Source: Niastella sp. OAS944 (GTDB lineage: Bacteria; Bacteroidota; Bacteroidia; Chitinophagales; Chitinophagaceae). Taken from it: 64,000 nt of DNA. The DNA lies in the NCBI GenBank assembly GCA_024809215.1, contig JANUBW010000002.1, positions 186,001 to 250,000 on the forward strand. Direction: 5' to 3'. Made by a program: the position numbers and the translations under genes. The number at the start of each line of letters is the position of its first letter. The first letter of the stretch is position 1. Positions 17,957 through 26,988 of this stretch are shown here, piece by piece. The notes under the pieces are model-generated. The model saw only the letters and a list, made by a program, of their open reading frames with translations, had not been told where the DNA came from and ran no database searches.

Positions 17957-18649
17957 ATGGAACAAAACGACAAACTCAACCGGATAGTAGAAGCACGAAT
18001 GAAACTGAAGAACCGGTTCGAAGAAAAAATGAAACAAACACCCTCTGTTGCCGATGAACGGCCTATGGGTAAAGGAAAAATAAACAGGCATGGGATGCCC
18101 GAAATACCGGTAGGGCAAACGGAAACACAGAAATGGCCGGTGCTCGACCTGGGCATACAACCAGAAGTGCCGTTAAATGAATGGCAATTGATAGTTGATG
18201 GCGAAGTGGAACACCCCGTTACCCTTACGTGGAACGATTTTATGGCCCTGCCACAAACAGAAGACACGTCAGATTTTCATTGTGTAACTACCTGGTCAAA
18301 ATTAAATATGAACTGGAAGGGCGTGCGGTTGATGGATATTGCAGCGCTGGTGCAACCAAAAGAAACGGCCACCCATATACTTTGTTATGCGTACGACGAT
18401 TACACTACCAATGTTGCATTGGAAGAAGCGTTAAAACCCGATGTACTGCTGGTTCATACCTTCGATGGGCAGCCCCTGCCCGAAGAGCATGGCGGCCCGG
18501 TTCGCATGATAACGCCACAACTATACGCCTGGAAGGGATCGAAATGGATCCGTAGAATTGAATTCCTTAAAGAAAACGTTTTGGGCTTTTGGGAAGAAAG
18601 GGGTTACTCTAACACAGCCTATCCGTGGAGAAATGACAGGTATAGTTAA
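17957..18649 (+). CDS. molybdopterin-dependent oxidoreductase, sulfite oxidase-like
   Basis: A 230-residue protein of the sulfite-oxidase catalytic-domain fold (YuiH/MsrP-like). The molybdenum-liganding cysteine is in DFHCVTTWSKL near residue 105, and GGPVRMITPQLYAWKGSKW near 175 matches the conserved C-terminal segment of the fold. Unlike MsrP it has no Tat signal or membrane anchor, so it appears cytoplasmic, and no heme partner is adjacent. ATG 17957 is chosen; TACTTTCA four bases before it resembles a -7 box, raising the possibility of a leaderless transcript. Confidence 0.85.
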   Translation: MEQNDKLNRIVEARMKLKNRFEEKMKQTPSVADERPMGKGKINRHGMPEIPVGQTETQKWPVLDLGIQPEVPLNEWQLIVDGEVEHPVTLTWNDFMALPQTEDTSDFHCVTTWSKLNMNWKGVRLMDIAALVQPKETATHILCYAYDDYTTNVALEEALKPDVLLVHTFDGQPLPEEHGGPVRMITPQLYAWKGSKWIRRIEFLKENVLGFWEERGYSNTAYPWRNDRYS

Positions 18650-18729
18650 AAACGAACGGCCACTGTTCATTTTCGAACAACAGCATCAAACAGTTAATAT
18701 TTAATTTTCTAAAAATGAATGCTTTATTA

Positions 18730-18755
18730 CAATGGCAACGAAGTTGTTGCCATTG
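18730..18755 (+). promoter_or_regulatory. perfect 10-bp inverted repeat upstream of the FtsX permease
   Basis: CAATGGCAAC (18730-18739), a 6-base loop, and its exact reverse complement (18746-18755) lie 15 bases before the proposed start at 18771. In RNA it would be a stable hairpin in the leader, able to affect translation, or it could be an operator. A longer reading frame from ATG 18732 would run through it. Confidence 0.5.
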
Positions 18756-18770
18756 GGAAACAACATGCTC

Positions 18771-21227
18771 ATGCTGAAAAGCTACATTACCATCGCCCTT
18801 CGAAATATTTTTCGCAACAAGGTATATTCAGCAATCAATATCGTTGGGTTGGCCATAGGTATGGCCGCCTGCTTTTTTATTTTCCTGTATGTTCGGTTTG
18901 AATTAAGCTATGATAAGTTTCATAAAAATGGCGACCGGTTGTATCGCATCCCAATGAGTTATCATGGCAATGCTAACGGCATTGCCACCACACATCCAGC
19001 TGTAGGGCCTGCTATGAAAGCTGAATTTCCGGAGGTAGTTGAATTTGCCCGCCTGGCAAAACCAGGCACCTTCAGCCCAAACTCCACCATGTGGTATACC
19101 AATGAAAAAGGACAGAAAAAAATTTTCAATGAAGCCAATTTCTATATAGCCGATGCGGCTTTTATATCCATGTTTTCTTTTCCTTTTATTGAAGGAAACC
19201 CTGCAACAGCATTAACTGCACCGGCAACCATTGTGATCTCTGAATCTACTGCTAAAAAATATCTCGGTACTACGCATGCATTGGACAAAGTTCTGGTCAT
19301 GAATGAAATGCCATTAAAAGTAACCGGGGTATTTAAAGACGTTCCACCCAACTCACATATCAAATTCGATATGCTGCTTTCACTTGCCACTGCCGGTGAA
19401 AAATGGGCTTATACAGAATGGGGGTGGCCTGAATTCTATACATATATACAACTTGCACCCGGCGCCGACCCTAAAAAAGTGGAAGCCAGGTTGCCGGCCT
19501 TTACCGAAAAGCACCTGGCCGCCAAAATGAAGGAATTTAACTTCAAAGCAAGATTCCACATACAACCTGTCACAGATATTCACCTTAGATCAACTTTCAA
19601 AGGAGAGCCGGAGCCCAATGGCAGCGAAAGAACAGTTTATTTCTTATCGGTGCTGGGCATATTAACGCTGGTGATTGCCTGGATCAACTATATTAATTTA
19701 TCTACTGCCAAATCAATGGAGCGGGCCCGCGAAGTGGGGTTGCGTAAAATGGCTGGCGCCACCCGTGCCCAGGTAATACTTCAATTCATTTTTGAATCTT
19801 TCCTGGTAAATTGTTTTGCGCTGTTCATATGCATTTTATTAATTCTTGCTTTTGCTCCTTTTTTCGATCAGCTGACTGGTAAAAAAATAAGCGCCGGCTT
19901 TTTGAATTCAGGGTTACTGGGCATGTGGAAATTCTGGGTAGCAGCATTGCTTATTTTTATAGCAGGCGCCATTCAGGTAGGTATCTATCCTGCGTTTTTG
20001 TTATCGGTTTTCAAACCGGCCATGGTATTGAAAGGGAAGTTCCTGCGCTCCAATAAGGGCATTGCGGTAAGAAGAATATTGGTGTCGGGCCAGTTTGTAC
20101 TTTCCATTTTATTGATCGCCGGCACCATTATCGTGTACCGGCAATTATCGTTTATGCACAATCAGCAATTGGGTTATAATATTGATCAGGTGGCAGTAGT
20201 AAAAGCGCCGTCGGTCTTCGATTCTACTTTTACTGCTAAAGCCAATGCATTTAAAACAACGCTGCAACAAAATCCGAACATTAAAAACGTAGCGCCTTCT
20301 ACAGAAATACCCGGTAAAACTATTTGGGCAAGGAACACGGTAAGAAGGTTTAACCAGCAAAGATCAGAAGGTTTGGTAGGTGACCTCATCGCAATCGATC
20401 ATGATTTTGTACCAACCTATCAAATGCAACTGGCGGCGGGCGATAACCTGCCCCAACAGCAATCGGGCGAAATTTTTCAAACGTTAAAAACAAAAGCGCT
20501 CGTAAATGAGGAAATGGTAAAAGAACTTGGGTATACCAGTAATAAAGAGATCTTACATCAAAATATCCTGATGGTTTCCTACTTCGGCGATATATCCTGC
20601 GAAGTGGTAGGTGTGCTGAAAGATCATCATCAGCGTTCATTAAAAGACCCTATTCATCCTATGATGTACTACCAGGATAACAACAGGATCTGGGCACACT
20701 TTTCCGTTAGTATGAATACAAAAAGCGCCGGCAAAACACTTGATTACATTAAAGCACAGTACGACAAGTTCTTTCCGGGTAATGCTTTTGAAAGCTTCTT
20801 CCTCGATGAGTATTTCAATCACCAGTACCAGGAGGATGAACGGTTTGGCGATATATTTGTGCTTTTCACCGTTCTGGCCATCGTGATTGCCTGTCTTGGC
20901 CTTATCGGTTTATCAACCTTTGCCATAAAACTGCGCACAAAAGAAATTGGCATTCGCAAAGTATTAGGCGCTACCGTGCAGGGTATTGTATATTTATTCT
21001 TCAGTGATTTTATAAAACTGGTATGTATTGCGGCCGTTATTGCCATACCGGTTGTTTACCTGGTTGCCAGCAAATGGTTAAACAATTTTGCCTTTCATAT
21101 TCAAATAGGGTGGGCTGTATTCATTCTTGCACCGGCATTGCTTATGATCATTGCGTTTATAACAGTAAGTATTCAAAGTGCAAGAGCCGCATTGGCCAAC
21201 CCCGTGAAGGCATTACGAAGTGAATAA
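18771..21227 (+). CDS. ABC transporter permease, FtsX/MacB type
   Basis: An 818-residue permease with the Bacteroidota double architecture: an N-terminal helix (ALRNIFRNKVYSAINIVGLAIG, residues about 6-30), a MacB-type periplasmic domain (about 50-270), a first FtsX core of three helices (about 285-440), a second periplasmic domain, and a second FtsX core (about 690-818) with LRTKEIGIRKVLGAT. Such proteins work with a separate ABC ATPase in MacB-like export or lipoprotein/cell-envelope functions; no ATPase gene adjoins. ATG 18771 is preferred to ATG 18732. A terminator follows immediately, so it is a single-gene unit. Confidence 0.88.
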   Translation: MLKSYITIALRNIFRNKVYSAINIVGLAIGMAACFFIFLYVRFELSYDKFHKNGDRLYRIPMSYHGNANGIATTHPAVGPAMKAEFPEVVEFARLAKPGTFSPNSTMWYTNEKGQKKIFNEANFYIADAAFISMFSFPFIEGNPATALTAPATIVISESTAKKYLGTTHALDKVLVMNEMPLKVTGVFKDVPPNSHIKFDMLLSLATAGEKWAYTEWGWPEFYTYIQLAPGADPKKVEARLPAFTEKHLAAKMKEFNFKARFHIQPVTDIHLRSTFKGEPEPNGSERTVYFLSVLGILTLVIAWINYINLSTAKSMERAREVGLRKMAGATRAQVILQFIFESFLVNCFALFICILLILAFAPFFDQLTGKKISAGFLNSGLLGMWKFWVAALLIFIAGAIQVGIYPAFLLSVFKPAMVLKGKFLRSNKGIAVRRILVSGQFVLSILLIAGTIIVYRQLSFMHNQQLGYNIDQVAVVKAPSVFDSTFTAKANAFKTTLQQNPNIKNVAPSTEIPGKTIWARNTVRRFNQQRSEGLVGDLIAIDHDFVPTYQMQLAAGDNLPQQQSGEIFQTLKTKALVNEEMVKELGYTSNKEILHQNILMVSYFGDISCEVVGVLKDHHQRSLKDPIHPMMYYQDNNRIWAHFSVSMNTKSAGKTLDYIKAQYDKFFPGNAFESFFLDEYFNHQYQEDERFGDIFVLFTVLAIVIACLGLIGLSTFAIKLRTKEIGIRKVLGATVQGIVYLFFSDFIKLVCIAAVIAIPVVYLVASKWLNNFAFHIQIGWAVFILAPALLMIIAFITVSIQSARAALANPVKALRSE

Positions 21228-21234
21228 TGAGAAA

Positions 21235-21270
21235 CGGCTGTGCCGAAATACTTTCAGCACAGCCGCTTTT
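21235..21270 (+). terminator. intrinsic terminator after the FtsX permease
   Basis: CGGCTGTGC (21235-21243) pairs with GCACAGCCG (21257-21265), then CTTTT. It lies 7 bases after the stop and between convergent genes. Confidence 0.85.
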
Positions 21271-21285
21271 ACTTATGATAAAAAA

Positions 21286-21762
21286 CTATTTTGAAACCAA
21301 CGCTCTTAATTTGTCGAGATTTTGCATTTGCTCATACCTGATAGGAATTTCCTTTGAGATCCCCGATTTCTTTACAAAGGCCCGGCCTTCAATGCGAACC
21401 AGTGCTTCTTTCTTTTTATAGATATCCGTGTGGTTTTTAACGGCGCCTATATTATCAATTTTAATGGTCACCGGCAGTTCAAACTCTGCATTCTTTTTTA
21501 CCTGAATTTCCTGGTCAAGCACAAAGCTGCCGAAATAAGCATTGTCAACATACACATCGCCCCTTGCTGCCGATAATTTTATACCGGTATTGTTTGGGTT
21601 GAAGTATATTAAATTAGCCCCTACGGTTGTTTTCAGCACACCTGTTTCAATAAGCCGTACATTGCTGATATCACGGAACTCCGGCTGTTTTATATCCCCG
21701 GTACTTTTACAGGCGGAAAAGATCAAAACAAAAGCTGAAAGTAATGTTAAAGTCAATTTCAT
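21286..21762 (-). CDS. LEA type 2-like lipoprotein
   Basis: A 158-residue exported protein. The N-terminus is a lipoprotein signal peptide with lipobox FSAC (Cys near residue 18). The rest resembles the LEA14 / water-stress-and-hypersensitive-response immunoglobulin-like fold: NVRLIETGVLKTTVGANLIYFNPNNTGIKLSAARGDVYVDNAYFG style strands, with the family NPN motif. It probably sits in the periplasm or outer membrane; no enzymatic role is known. A TAGTTTCG box lies 26 bases upstream. It may be separate from the esterase gene upstream, from which it is divided by repeats. Confidence 0.75.
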   Translation of the reverse strand: MKLTLTLLSAFVLIFSACKSTGDIKQPEFRDISNVRLIETGVLKTTVGANLIYFNPNNTGIKLSAARGDVYVDNAYFGSFVLDQEIQVKKNAEFELPVTIKIDNIGAVKNHTDIYKKKEALVRIEGRAFVKKSGISKEIPIRYEQMQNLDKLRALVSK

Positions 21763-21854
21763 AATTACTGGTTTGTTCCTATTAGAACCGAAACTATCGC
21801 GCCAGTTTAAGTTAACTTGTTACAAAACCAGTTTTTTAACAAATCTTGAAAGAA

Positions 21855-21958
21855 GTTGATAGAGTTAATAGAGTTAATAGAGTTAATAGAGTTGATAATG
21901 TTGATAAAGGCCTAAATGGAATACTTTATCAACTCTATCAACCTTATCAACTTTTCAA
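21855..21958. repeat. inverted period-9 repeat, GAGTTAATA word
   Basis: Six 9-base units beginning AGTTGATAG... (21855-21906, core GAGTTAATA) face an inverted CTTTATCAA, CTCTATCAA, CCTTATCAA array (about 21922-21950). The pair can fold into a long stem. It lies between the esterase stop and the LEA-type gene. Confidence 0.85.
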
Positions 21959-21960
21959 CC

Positions 21961-23226
21961 TTAAAATTTAAACCACCTTGCTGCAAATTCTAAATACTGC
22001 GTCCAATCGTAAGCCGTAACCGCATGCTTACCGCTTCTAATATGATAACGTACAGTTTTACCAACCGGTTGATGCAAGCCGGGCATAACGTTGGCGCCTA
22101 TACCTTTCTTTCCCAATAAAGCATATACTTTACCGGCCTCGTAAGCGCTCAAAAATTCTCCTTTGGGATCGCTCCAGGTATCTTCCTCTGCACTGGCAAC
22201 ATATAATGGGCGCGGCGCCATTAACGACAATAACATATGTCCGTCAACAGGCAACGCATTTACACTATCACCATAGCGTTTGTAGCTGGCGGCAAACCAG
22301 TGTGGGAATTTGGCATTGATGATCTGCACCGTTTCGCCATACCATCTTCTTGAAATGGCGGCACCACCTTCGCCCGATTCGTTGGAAATGATGAGGGCAA
22401 TACGTTGGTCCGAAGCGGCAGCCCACAAGGCGGCTTTACCCAAACGGGAATGCCCCAACAAAGCGATTTTGTGCGCGTCGATGCTTTTATCCTTTTCCAG
22501 GTAATCTACAATTTTGTGCAAGCCCCAGGCCCATGCGCCCATGGCCGTCCATTCATTGGGTTGAATGTTCAACACATCTTTCATAGTGGTTCTAATACCC
22601 GTTTTGTAGCCGGTAACGGTATCGGGCTCAAAGTCGCCATAATAAGCAGTAGCCAGTGCAAAGCCTTTTTCTAAAATAGTGCGCACCTGCCAGCTGGCGG
22701 TATCGGTGCCGCGCGACGCTTCTGTCGCCCGATTATTAATAGCTCCTTTTGCCCTTGCGAACACCCATTTGTTGCTGAGTATGATATTTTTATCGGTAGC
22801 AATTATATGGTTGCCGCTAAAATTCAACCCCAGAAATACCGGCGGCGTTTTTATCTTATTGGGTATATACATCAATACATCTGTATATACAGTGGTATCT
22901 GTTGGGTGTAAATAAATACGCACCTGTTTGCGGGTTGCCACGCCATCAAATGCGTTTTGGTTTACCTCAAGCACCCGAAAACGAATGGCAGTTTCAGTAG
23001 CAGGAAAGCGGCCAAACTGATATTCCTCGTATAAATGATAAATATAAGGGCGTTGTATTTTTTCCCATTCCTTACCCGAGCTTACCTGTTTTCCATTGGG
23101 CATTTTCAGTACATCGGGTAAAGTATATGATTGCACTTTTGACTCATCTGTATTAGATGGAAACGATTGTTGGCCAATGCAATGACAGGCCATGCTGCAA
23201 CAAAGAAGTAATAAATGAATTTTCAT
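21961..23226 (-). CDS. CE15-like glucuronoyl esterase/acetylxylan esterase
   Basis: A 421-residue secreted alpha/beta hydrolase. The signal peptide covers about residues 1-19. The nucleophile elbow GHSRLGKAALWAAA near residue 255 and NESGEGGAAISRR near 285 match CE15 4-O-methyl-glucuronoyl methylesterases; a C-terminal histidine occurs in MPGLHQPVGKTVRYH near 395. Such enzymes cleave ester bonds between glucuronic acid on xylan and lignin alcohols. Xylan-related genes are absent nearby, so the natural substrate is inferred. ATG 23226 begins the signal peptide; the frame extends 8 residues upstream. Confidence 0.82.
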   Translation of the reverse strand: MKIHLLLLCCSMACHCIGQQSFPSNTDESKVQSYTLPDVLKMPNGKQVSSGKEWEKIQRPYIYHLYEEYQFGRFPATETAIRFRVLEVNQNAFDGVATRKQVRIYLHPTDTTVYTDVLMYIPNKIKTPPVFLGLNFSGNHIIATDKNIILSNKWVFARAKGAINNRATEASRGTDTASWQVRTILEKGFALATAYYGDFEPDTVTGYKTGIRTTMKDVLNIQPNEWTAMGAWAWGLHKIVDYLEKDKSIDAHKIALLGHSRLGKAALWAAASDQRIALIISNESGEGGAAISRRWYGETVQIINAKFPHWFAASYKRYGDSVNALPVDGHMLLSLMAPRPLYVASAEEDTWSDPKGEFLSAYEAGKVYALLGKKGIGANVMPGLHQPVGKTVRYHIRSGKHAVTAYDWTQYLEFAARWFKF

Positions 23227-23446
23227 ATGGAAGGCTGGTTGAGTAATCAAATTACAATTTTAATCATTCACCTGTAAAATCCATTGATGTCGCTAAAAGT
23301 ACAACTCAGTATTTATCAACAGGCACCATTTCTGCATAACAGATATTTAAGTTAGATGTAATGTTGGCCAGCACCCGCTTCAACTTATTCTGGTACCTTG
23401 CGCAAACCATCAATACCTTACGAAAGCTCCTTAAACATCAATAAAT

Positions 23447-23896
23447 ATGAAAAGCCTATTAATTGCCGTGTGCATAATTTGCACACTAAACGTTTGTGGA
23501 CAATGCGATCAAAAGACCGCTTTTGTTTTTTCCCTCGCTCCCGCTTATTCTAAAACTGGTTTTGTTTTTAATATGGAAGCTGGCTTATGGCCGGTTGACG
23601 GTCGTGTTGGCGTACTGGCCGGACCAGTTCTTTACAGTGAGCAACACCTGGATGCAAAAGGAAATACCGAAACAGTTACCGATTTTGATGTAGCCGGACG
23701 CGTGGTATTCAAACTCACCGACCTTGGTAATGATAGTCCACAACTTATTACCGTGTATGGCACCGCTCATGGCAATGTTGGCGGCAGCTATCGTGGGTAT
23801 ATTTCTATTGGCCGGTATGACTTGTTGGGGATTGAACCATTTTATGGTACCAAAACCGGTATGGGTGTAGGCCTTATCTTTACCACCCGATTATGA
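23447..23896 (+). CDS. secreted beta-rich protein of unknown function
   Basis: A 149-residue protein with a Sec signal peptide (about residues 1-18, ending NVCGQ). The rest has short alternating strands ending in GMGVGLIFTTRL, which may be a small outer-membrane barrel or porin-like fold. Not assigned to any family. Its stop overlaps the start of the next gene by four bases (ATGA), indicating translational coupling with a 79-residue protein and DUF2071. Confidence 0.65.
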   Translation: MKSLLIAVCIICTLNVCGQCDQKTAFVFSLAPAYSKTGFVFNMEAGLWPVDGRVGVLAGPVLYSEQHLDAKGNTETVTDFDVAGRVVFKLTDLGNDSPQLITVYGTAHGNVGGSYRGYISIGRYDLLGIEPFYGTKTGMGVGLIFTTRL

Positions 23897-24132
23897 AGCG
23901 AACAATCATTTTCATACCCAAAGGTTTTAATGAACCGGTTACAGTAATTGTTAATCATAAGCCCGAGCTCAACGGCGGTGAGCATGCCGGTATATGGAAT
24001 ATCGACACCAATGAGGTATTCCTGAGTACAGATCTATGGAACCAGTTCCCGGTGAATGATCAGAAGCAGCAGGGAAAAGTATTTGCCCAGTTACATAAGG
24101 TGAGTAGAGATTTATTAGCTCCAGATCAATAA
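23893..24132 (+). CDS. small hypothetical protein
   Basis: A 79-residue cytoplasmic-looking protein of unknown function, MKRTIIFIPKGF..., mixed charged, no signal or membrane segment. It overlaps the upstream stop (ATGA) and ends 12 bases before the DUF2071 gene, so it is real by context rather than by homology. Such short proteins between enzymes may be partner subunits, but nothing in the sequence shows it. Confidence 0.6.
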   Translation: MKRTIIFIPKGFNEPVTVIVNHKPELNGGEHAGIWNIDTNEVFLSTDLWNQFPVNDQKQQGKVFAQLHKVSRDLLAPDQ

Positions 24133-24144
24133 TTTTGCTCCTCA

Positions 24145-24867
24145 ATGAGCATACAACGCAAATTCCTTACCGCCCAATGGCTTCGGCTTATAATGGCCAA
24201 TTATGAAGTAGACCCCGCCATTCTGCAACCCTTTGTTCCCGCCAAAACCGAGCTCGATACCTGGAATGGCCGCACCTATGTAAGCCTCGTTGGCTTTTTG
24301 TTTCATGATACAAGGGTGATGGGCTTTCGCGTTCCGTTTCATGCTACCTTTCCCGAAGTGAACCTGCGTTTTTATGTTCGGTACAAAGAAAATGACGAAG
24401 TGAAAAGGGGTGTGGTGTTTATAAAGGAAATAGTTCCCCGGCAGGCCATTACATTTATTGCCAACACCCTGTTTAAAGAAAACTATGTTACCCTGCCCAT
24501 GAAGACCTTCGTGCATACCACGGAGCAATTGCAGCAGGTTGGCTATTCTTGGAAATTTAAAAACCAATGGAACAAACTGGAAGTGCAAACCGGTTTGAAT
24601 AAATTTCCCATTCAGCCCGGCAGCGAAGAAGAATTCATTACCGAACACTATTGGGGCTACTCCCACATCAATGCAAATATGTGCGGCGAATACCAGGTAG
24701 CGCACCCCAGCTGGGATGTTTACCCGGTTAACCAATATACCATCGATTGCAACTTCGCCCAATTATATGGGCCGGCTTTTTCGGCCCTGAAAGATCAAAC
24801 TCCACGATCAGTGTTTTTGGCAGAAGGGTCTGATATAAGTGTGTATAAGAAAAGGTTGATCAGTTAA
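24145..24867 (+). CDS. DUF2071 (YqjF-like) protein
   Basis: A 240-residue protein of the DUF2071/YqjF family. Visible hallmarks are the N-terminal LTAQWLRLIMANYEVDPAIL, FVPAKTELDTWNGRTYVSLVGF, and FPEVNLRFYVRY. Family function is unknown; members have an acetoacetate-decarboxylase-like fold by established annotation. No signal peptide. It is the last gene of a tight three-gene unit, 12 bases after the small hypothetical gene. Confidence 0.85.
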   Translation: MSIQRKFLTAQWLRLIMANYEVDPAILQPFVPAKTELDTWNGRTYVSLVGFLFHDTRVMGFRVPFHATFPEVNLRFYVRYKENDEVKRGVVFIKEIVPRQAITFIANTLFKENYVTLPMKTFVHTTEQLQQVGYSWKFKNQWNKLEVQTGLNKFPIQPGSEEEFITEHYWGYSHINANMCGEYQVAHPSWDVYPVNQYTIDCNFAQLYGPAFSALKDQTPRSVFLAEGSDISVYKKRLIS

Positions 24868-24883
24868 TTTGTTTTAGGGGGCT

Positions 24884-24953
24884 GGTTATTGAGTTATTCA
24901 GTTAGTCAGTTGTTCAGTTTGGAGTTCATAGTTCACAGTTCATAGTTCACAGG
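24884..24953. repeat. period-7 and period-8 repeats, GTTCATA and GTTATTCA words
   Basis: GTTATTCA, GTTAGTCA, GTTGTTCA units (period 8) lead into GTTCATA, GTTCACA, GTTCATA, GTTCACA units (period 7). The array sits between the convergent DUF2071 gene and the HEAT-like gene. Confidence 0.85.
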
Positions 24954-25005
24954 AACTATATTCCAGGCTCGCGAATGTGGCGGGCAGGGAACCTTGAACC
25001 ATGAA

Positions 25006-25521
25006 CTAACTTTTCATTGACTTTAATATTTTTTTTGCTCTACTCGTAAACGCTGCCGTTTCATGCTCCCACCTTTCTTCAATGATCAGCTTTAGTTCGC
25101 CCCTGATATCGGGATATATTTTCGACAGGTTGTCAAGAATGGTCAGCGAAAATGCTTTAATGGCCACGGCCGTTTCCACATCGGCAATAAAATCAAAACA
25201 GGCGTTCATCACCTGGCCATGATACTTTTTCGGGATCTCAACAAACTGAAGCAGCCGCACGATATTCCTTTTCACGGCATCATGAACACCCGGTTTTTCC
25301 AACAGATCAACAATCTGTTTAAAATAGGGGGTAATCAGTTCGGGATGATTACATACACAATAACTCATGGGCCAGGCAGCCCGCTGGGTTACGCGATATT
25401 CACCTTTTAAAAACAGCTTCATCAGTTCGGCAAACCGGTCCTTGTTTGCACCCACATACTTTATGATCTTTTCGGTCTGGCTTTTGGAATGCTCCTTTTC
25501 TATCTCTTTTAATAAATCCAT
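25006..25521 (-). CDS. HEAT-repeat-like alpha-helical protein
   Basis: A 171-residue helical protein of unknown function. It is rich in amphipathic helix pairs, e.g. AAWPMSYCVCNHPELITPYFKQIVDLL and HDAVKRNIVRLLQFVEIPKKYHGQVMNACFDF, with spacing typical of HEAT/ARM repeats, suggesting a scaffold. No signal or membrane segment. The neighbour on the other strand is the SAM-hydrolase-family gene, 53 bases away and divergent, so the two share a control region. Confidence 0.6.
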   Translation of the reverse strand: MDLLKEIEKEHSKSQTEKIIKYVGANKDRFAELMKLFLKGEYRVTQRAAWPMSYCVCNHPELITPYFKQIVDLLEKPGVHDAVKRNIVRLLQFVEIPKKYHGQVMNACFDFIADVETAVAIKAFSLTILDNLSKIYPDIRGELKLIIEERWEHETAAFTSRAKKILKSMKS

Positions 25522-25574
25522 ATAAATTTGAAATTAGCCATTATAAAAATCCAAAACAGGCTCCAATAATAAAA

Positions 25575-26486
25575 ATGAAAAAGATCTACACACTGGCCGC
25601 ATTTGCAATTTTTGCAACTTTTGGCTGTACCGCACCCGGCAAACATGGCATTGTGGTTTTTCAAACCGACTTCGGTCTAAAGGACGGAGCGGTTAGCGCC
25701 ATGAAAGGCGTGGCCACGGGAGTTGATGCCGACCTGAAACTATACGACCTCACCCATGAAATTCCGGCCTACAATATTTGGGAGGCGGCGTACCGGTTAC
25801 AACAAACCGCTCCTTTTTGGCCCGTCGGAACGGTGTTTGTTTCGGTGGTAGACCCGGGTGTGGGCACCAGCCGCAAGTCGGTTGTACTAAAAACAAAATC
25901 GGGACATTACTTCGTAACTCCCGACAATGGCACCCTCACCTTAATAGCTCAATCACTTGGAATAGAGTCGGTACGCGAAATAGACGAGGTTTTAAATAGA
26001 AGAAAGAACTCACAAGCCAACTATACATTTCATGGCCGCGACGTGTATGCTTATACCGGGGCCAGGTTAGCGGCAGGAGTCATCAACTTCGACCAGGTGG
26101 GTAAAGAATTATCGCCCGAAGTAGTGACCATTTCTTACCAAAAACCTGTGGCTCAGGGCGATTCAATAGTGGGTAACATCCCCATTCTCGACATTCAATA
26201 TGGCAATATTTGGACTAACATTAACGATACGATTTTCAAAGTGTTACACGTGGAACCTAAAGAAAAAATAGAGGTAAATATAAACAAGAATGGCATCCCG
26301 GTCTTTACTCAGGATGTTGAATTTGTGCATACGTTTGGCGACGTACCAGAGGGTAAAATATTGGCCTATATGAACAGCCTTATGAACTTTTCGCTGGCCA
26401 TAAACATGGGGAATATGGCCGATTCTTTTCATATTAACAGCGGACCTGAGTGGAATATTGTAGTGCGTAGGAAAAAACCAAATTAA
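25575..26486 (+). CDS. SAM hydroxide adenosyltransferase/SAM-dependent halogenase family (DUF62), with lipoprotein-like signal
   Basis: A 303-residue protein of the family that includes the S-adenosylmethionine hydrolases and chlorinase/fluorinase enzymes. Family motifs: DFGLKDGAVSAMKG near residue 35, VVDPGVGTSRKSVV near 95, VTPDNGT near 118, and FHGRDVYAYTGA near 150; the Asp, Arg and His of the family's catalytic triad are all present. The C-terminal domain has SFHINSGPEWNI. The N-terminus is a hydrophobic stretch with Cys at residue 18 (FGC), which would place the enzyme outside the cytoplasm, where SAM is not expected. Signal or not, family membership is secure; activity type is not. Confidence 0.87.
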   Translation: MKKIYTLAAFAIFATFGCTAPGKHGIVVFQTDFGLKDGAVSAMKGVATGVDADLKLYDLTHEIPAYNIWEAAYRLQQTAPFWPVGTVFVSVVDPGVGTSRKSVVLKTKSGHYFVTPDNGTLTLIAQSLGIESVREIDEVLNRRKNSQANYTFHGRDVYAYTGARLAAGVINFDQVGKELSPEVVTISYQKPVAQGDSIVGNIPILDIQYGNIWTNINDTIFKVLHVEPKEKIEVNINKNGIPVFTQDVEFVHTFGDVPEGKILAYMNSLMNFSLAINMGNMADSFHINSGPEWNIVVRRKKPN

Positions 26487-26988
26487 TTTTTACACATTTT
26501 TGGCTAATCAGTGGATAATCAAACGAGTAAAAGGCACAGGTAATTATTCGAAAGCGAAGCAAGACTTTACATCACTTCTGAATGAAAATTACTATTGACT
26601 TATAACTAATTGCGTTACTCATTTACTCTTTAAAAGAATATAAATGGCCGCCAGGCGCTTATTGGGGGCAGAAAATTTGGCTAATAGCCAATTCATTCAT
26701 CTGATTTCGCCCAAAAACTTGACACCCTTTGAGGTTTAATTACAGGAAAGAACAGGGGAGCGTTGAATATTAATCGTTTGATATGAGATTTAGCGTTAGG
26801 AAAAATGGCGTAGACAAATTGCCACAAGGCTTTAAACTATTGCGAATTGACTTTAACTCATTTTCCTGGTACGATCTATTTATTTCTACCTGAAAACGGA
26901 TAGCTGCGCTTTGTTTCACTTCTTTTCTATCATAACCCGACACAAGGCAATTTGCCAAAGCTCAATTTCCATTGAGAAACAGTTCATA
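26487..26988. other. intergenic, no gene seen
   Basis: About 500 AT-rich bases after the SAM-hydrolase-family gene with no convincing ORF, RNA gene or hairpin. It leads into the palindrome-rich block at 26989. No terminator is evident. Confidence 0.4.

Noticed and set aside
24142..24762. A 206-residue frame opposite DUF2071
   Set aside because: Shadow of the DUF2071 gene, with an improbable composition and no homology signs.
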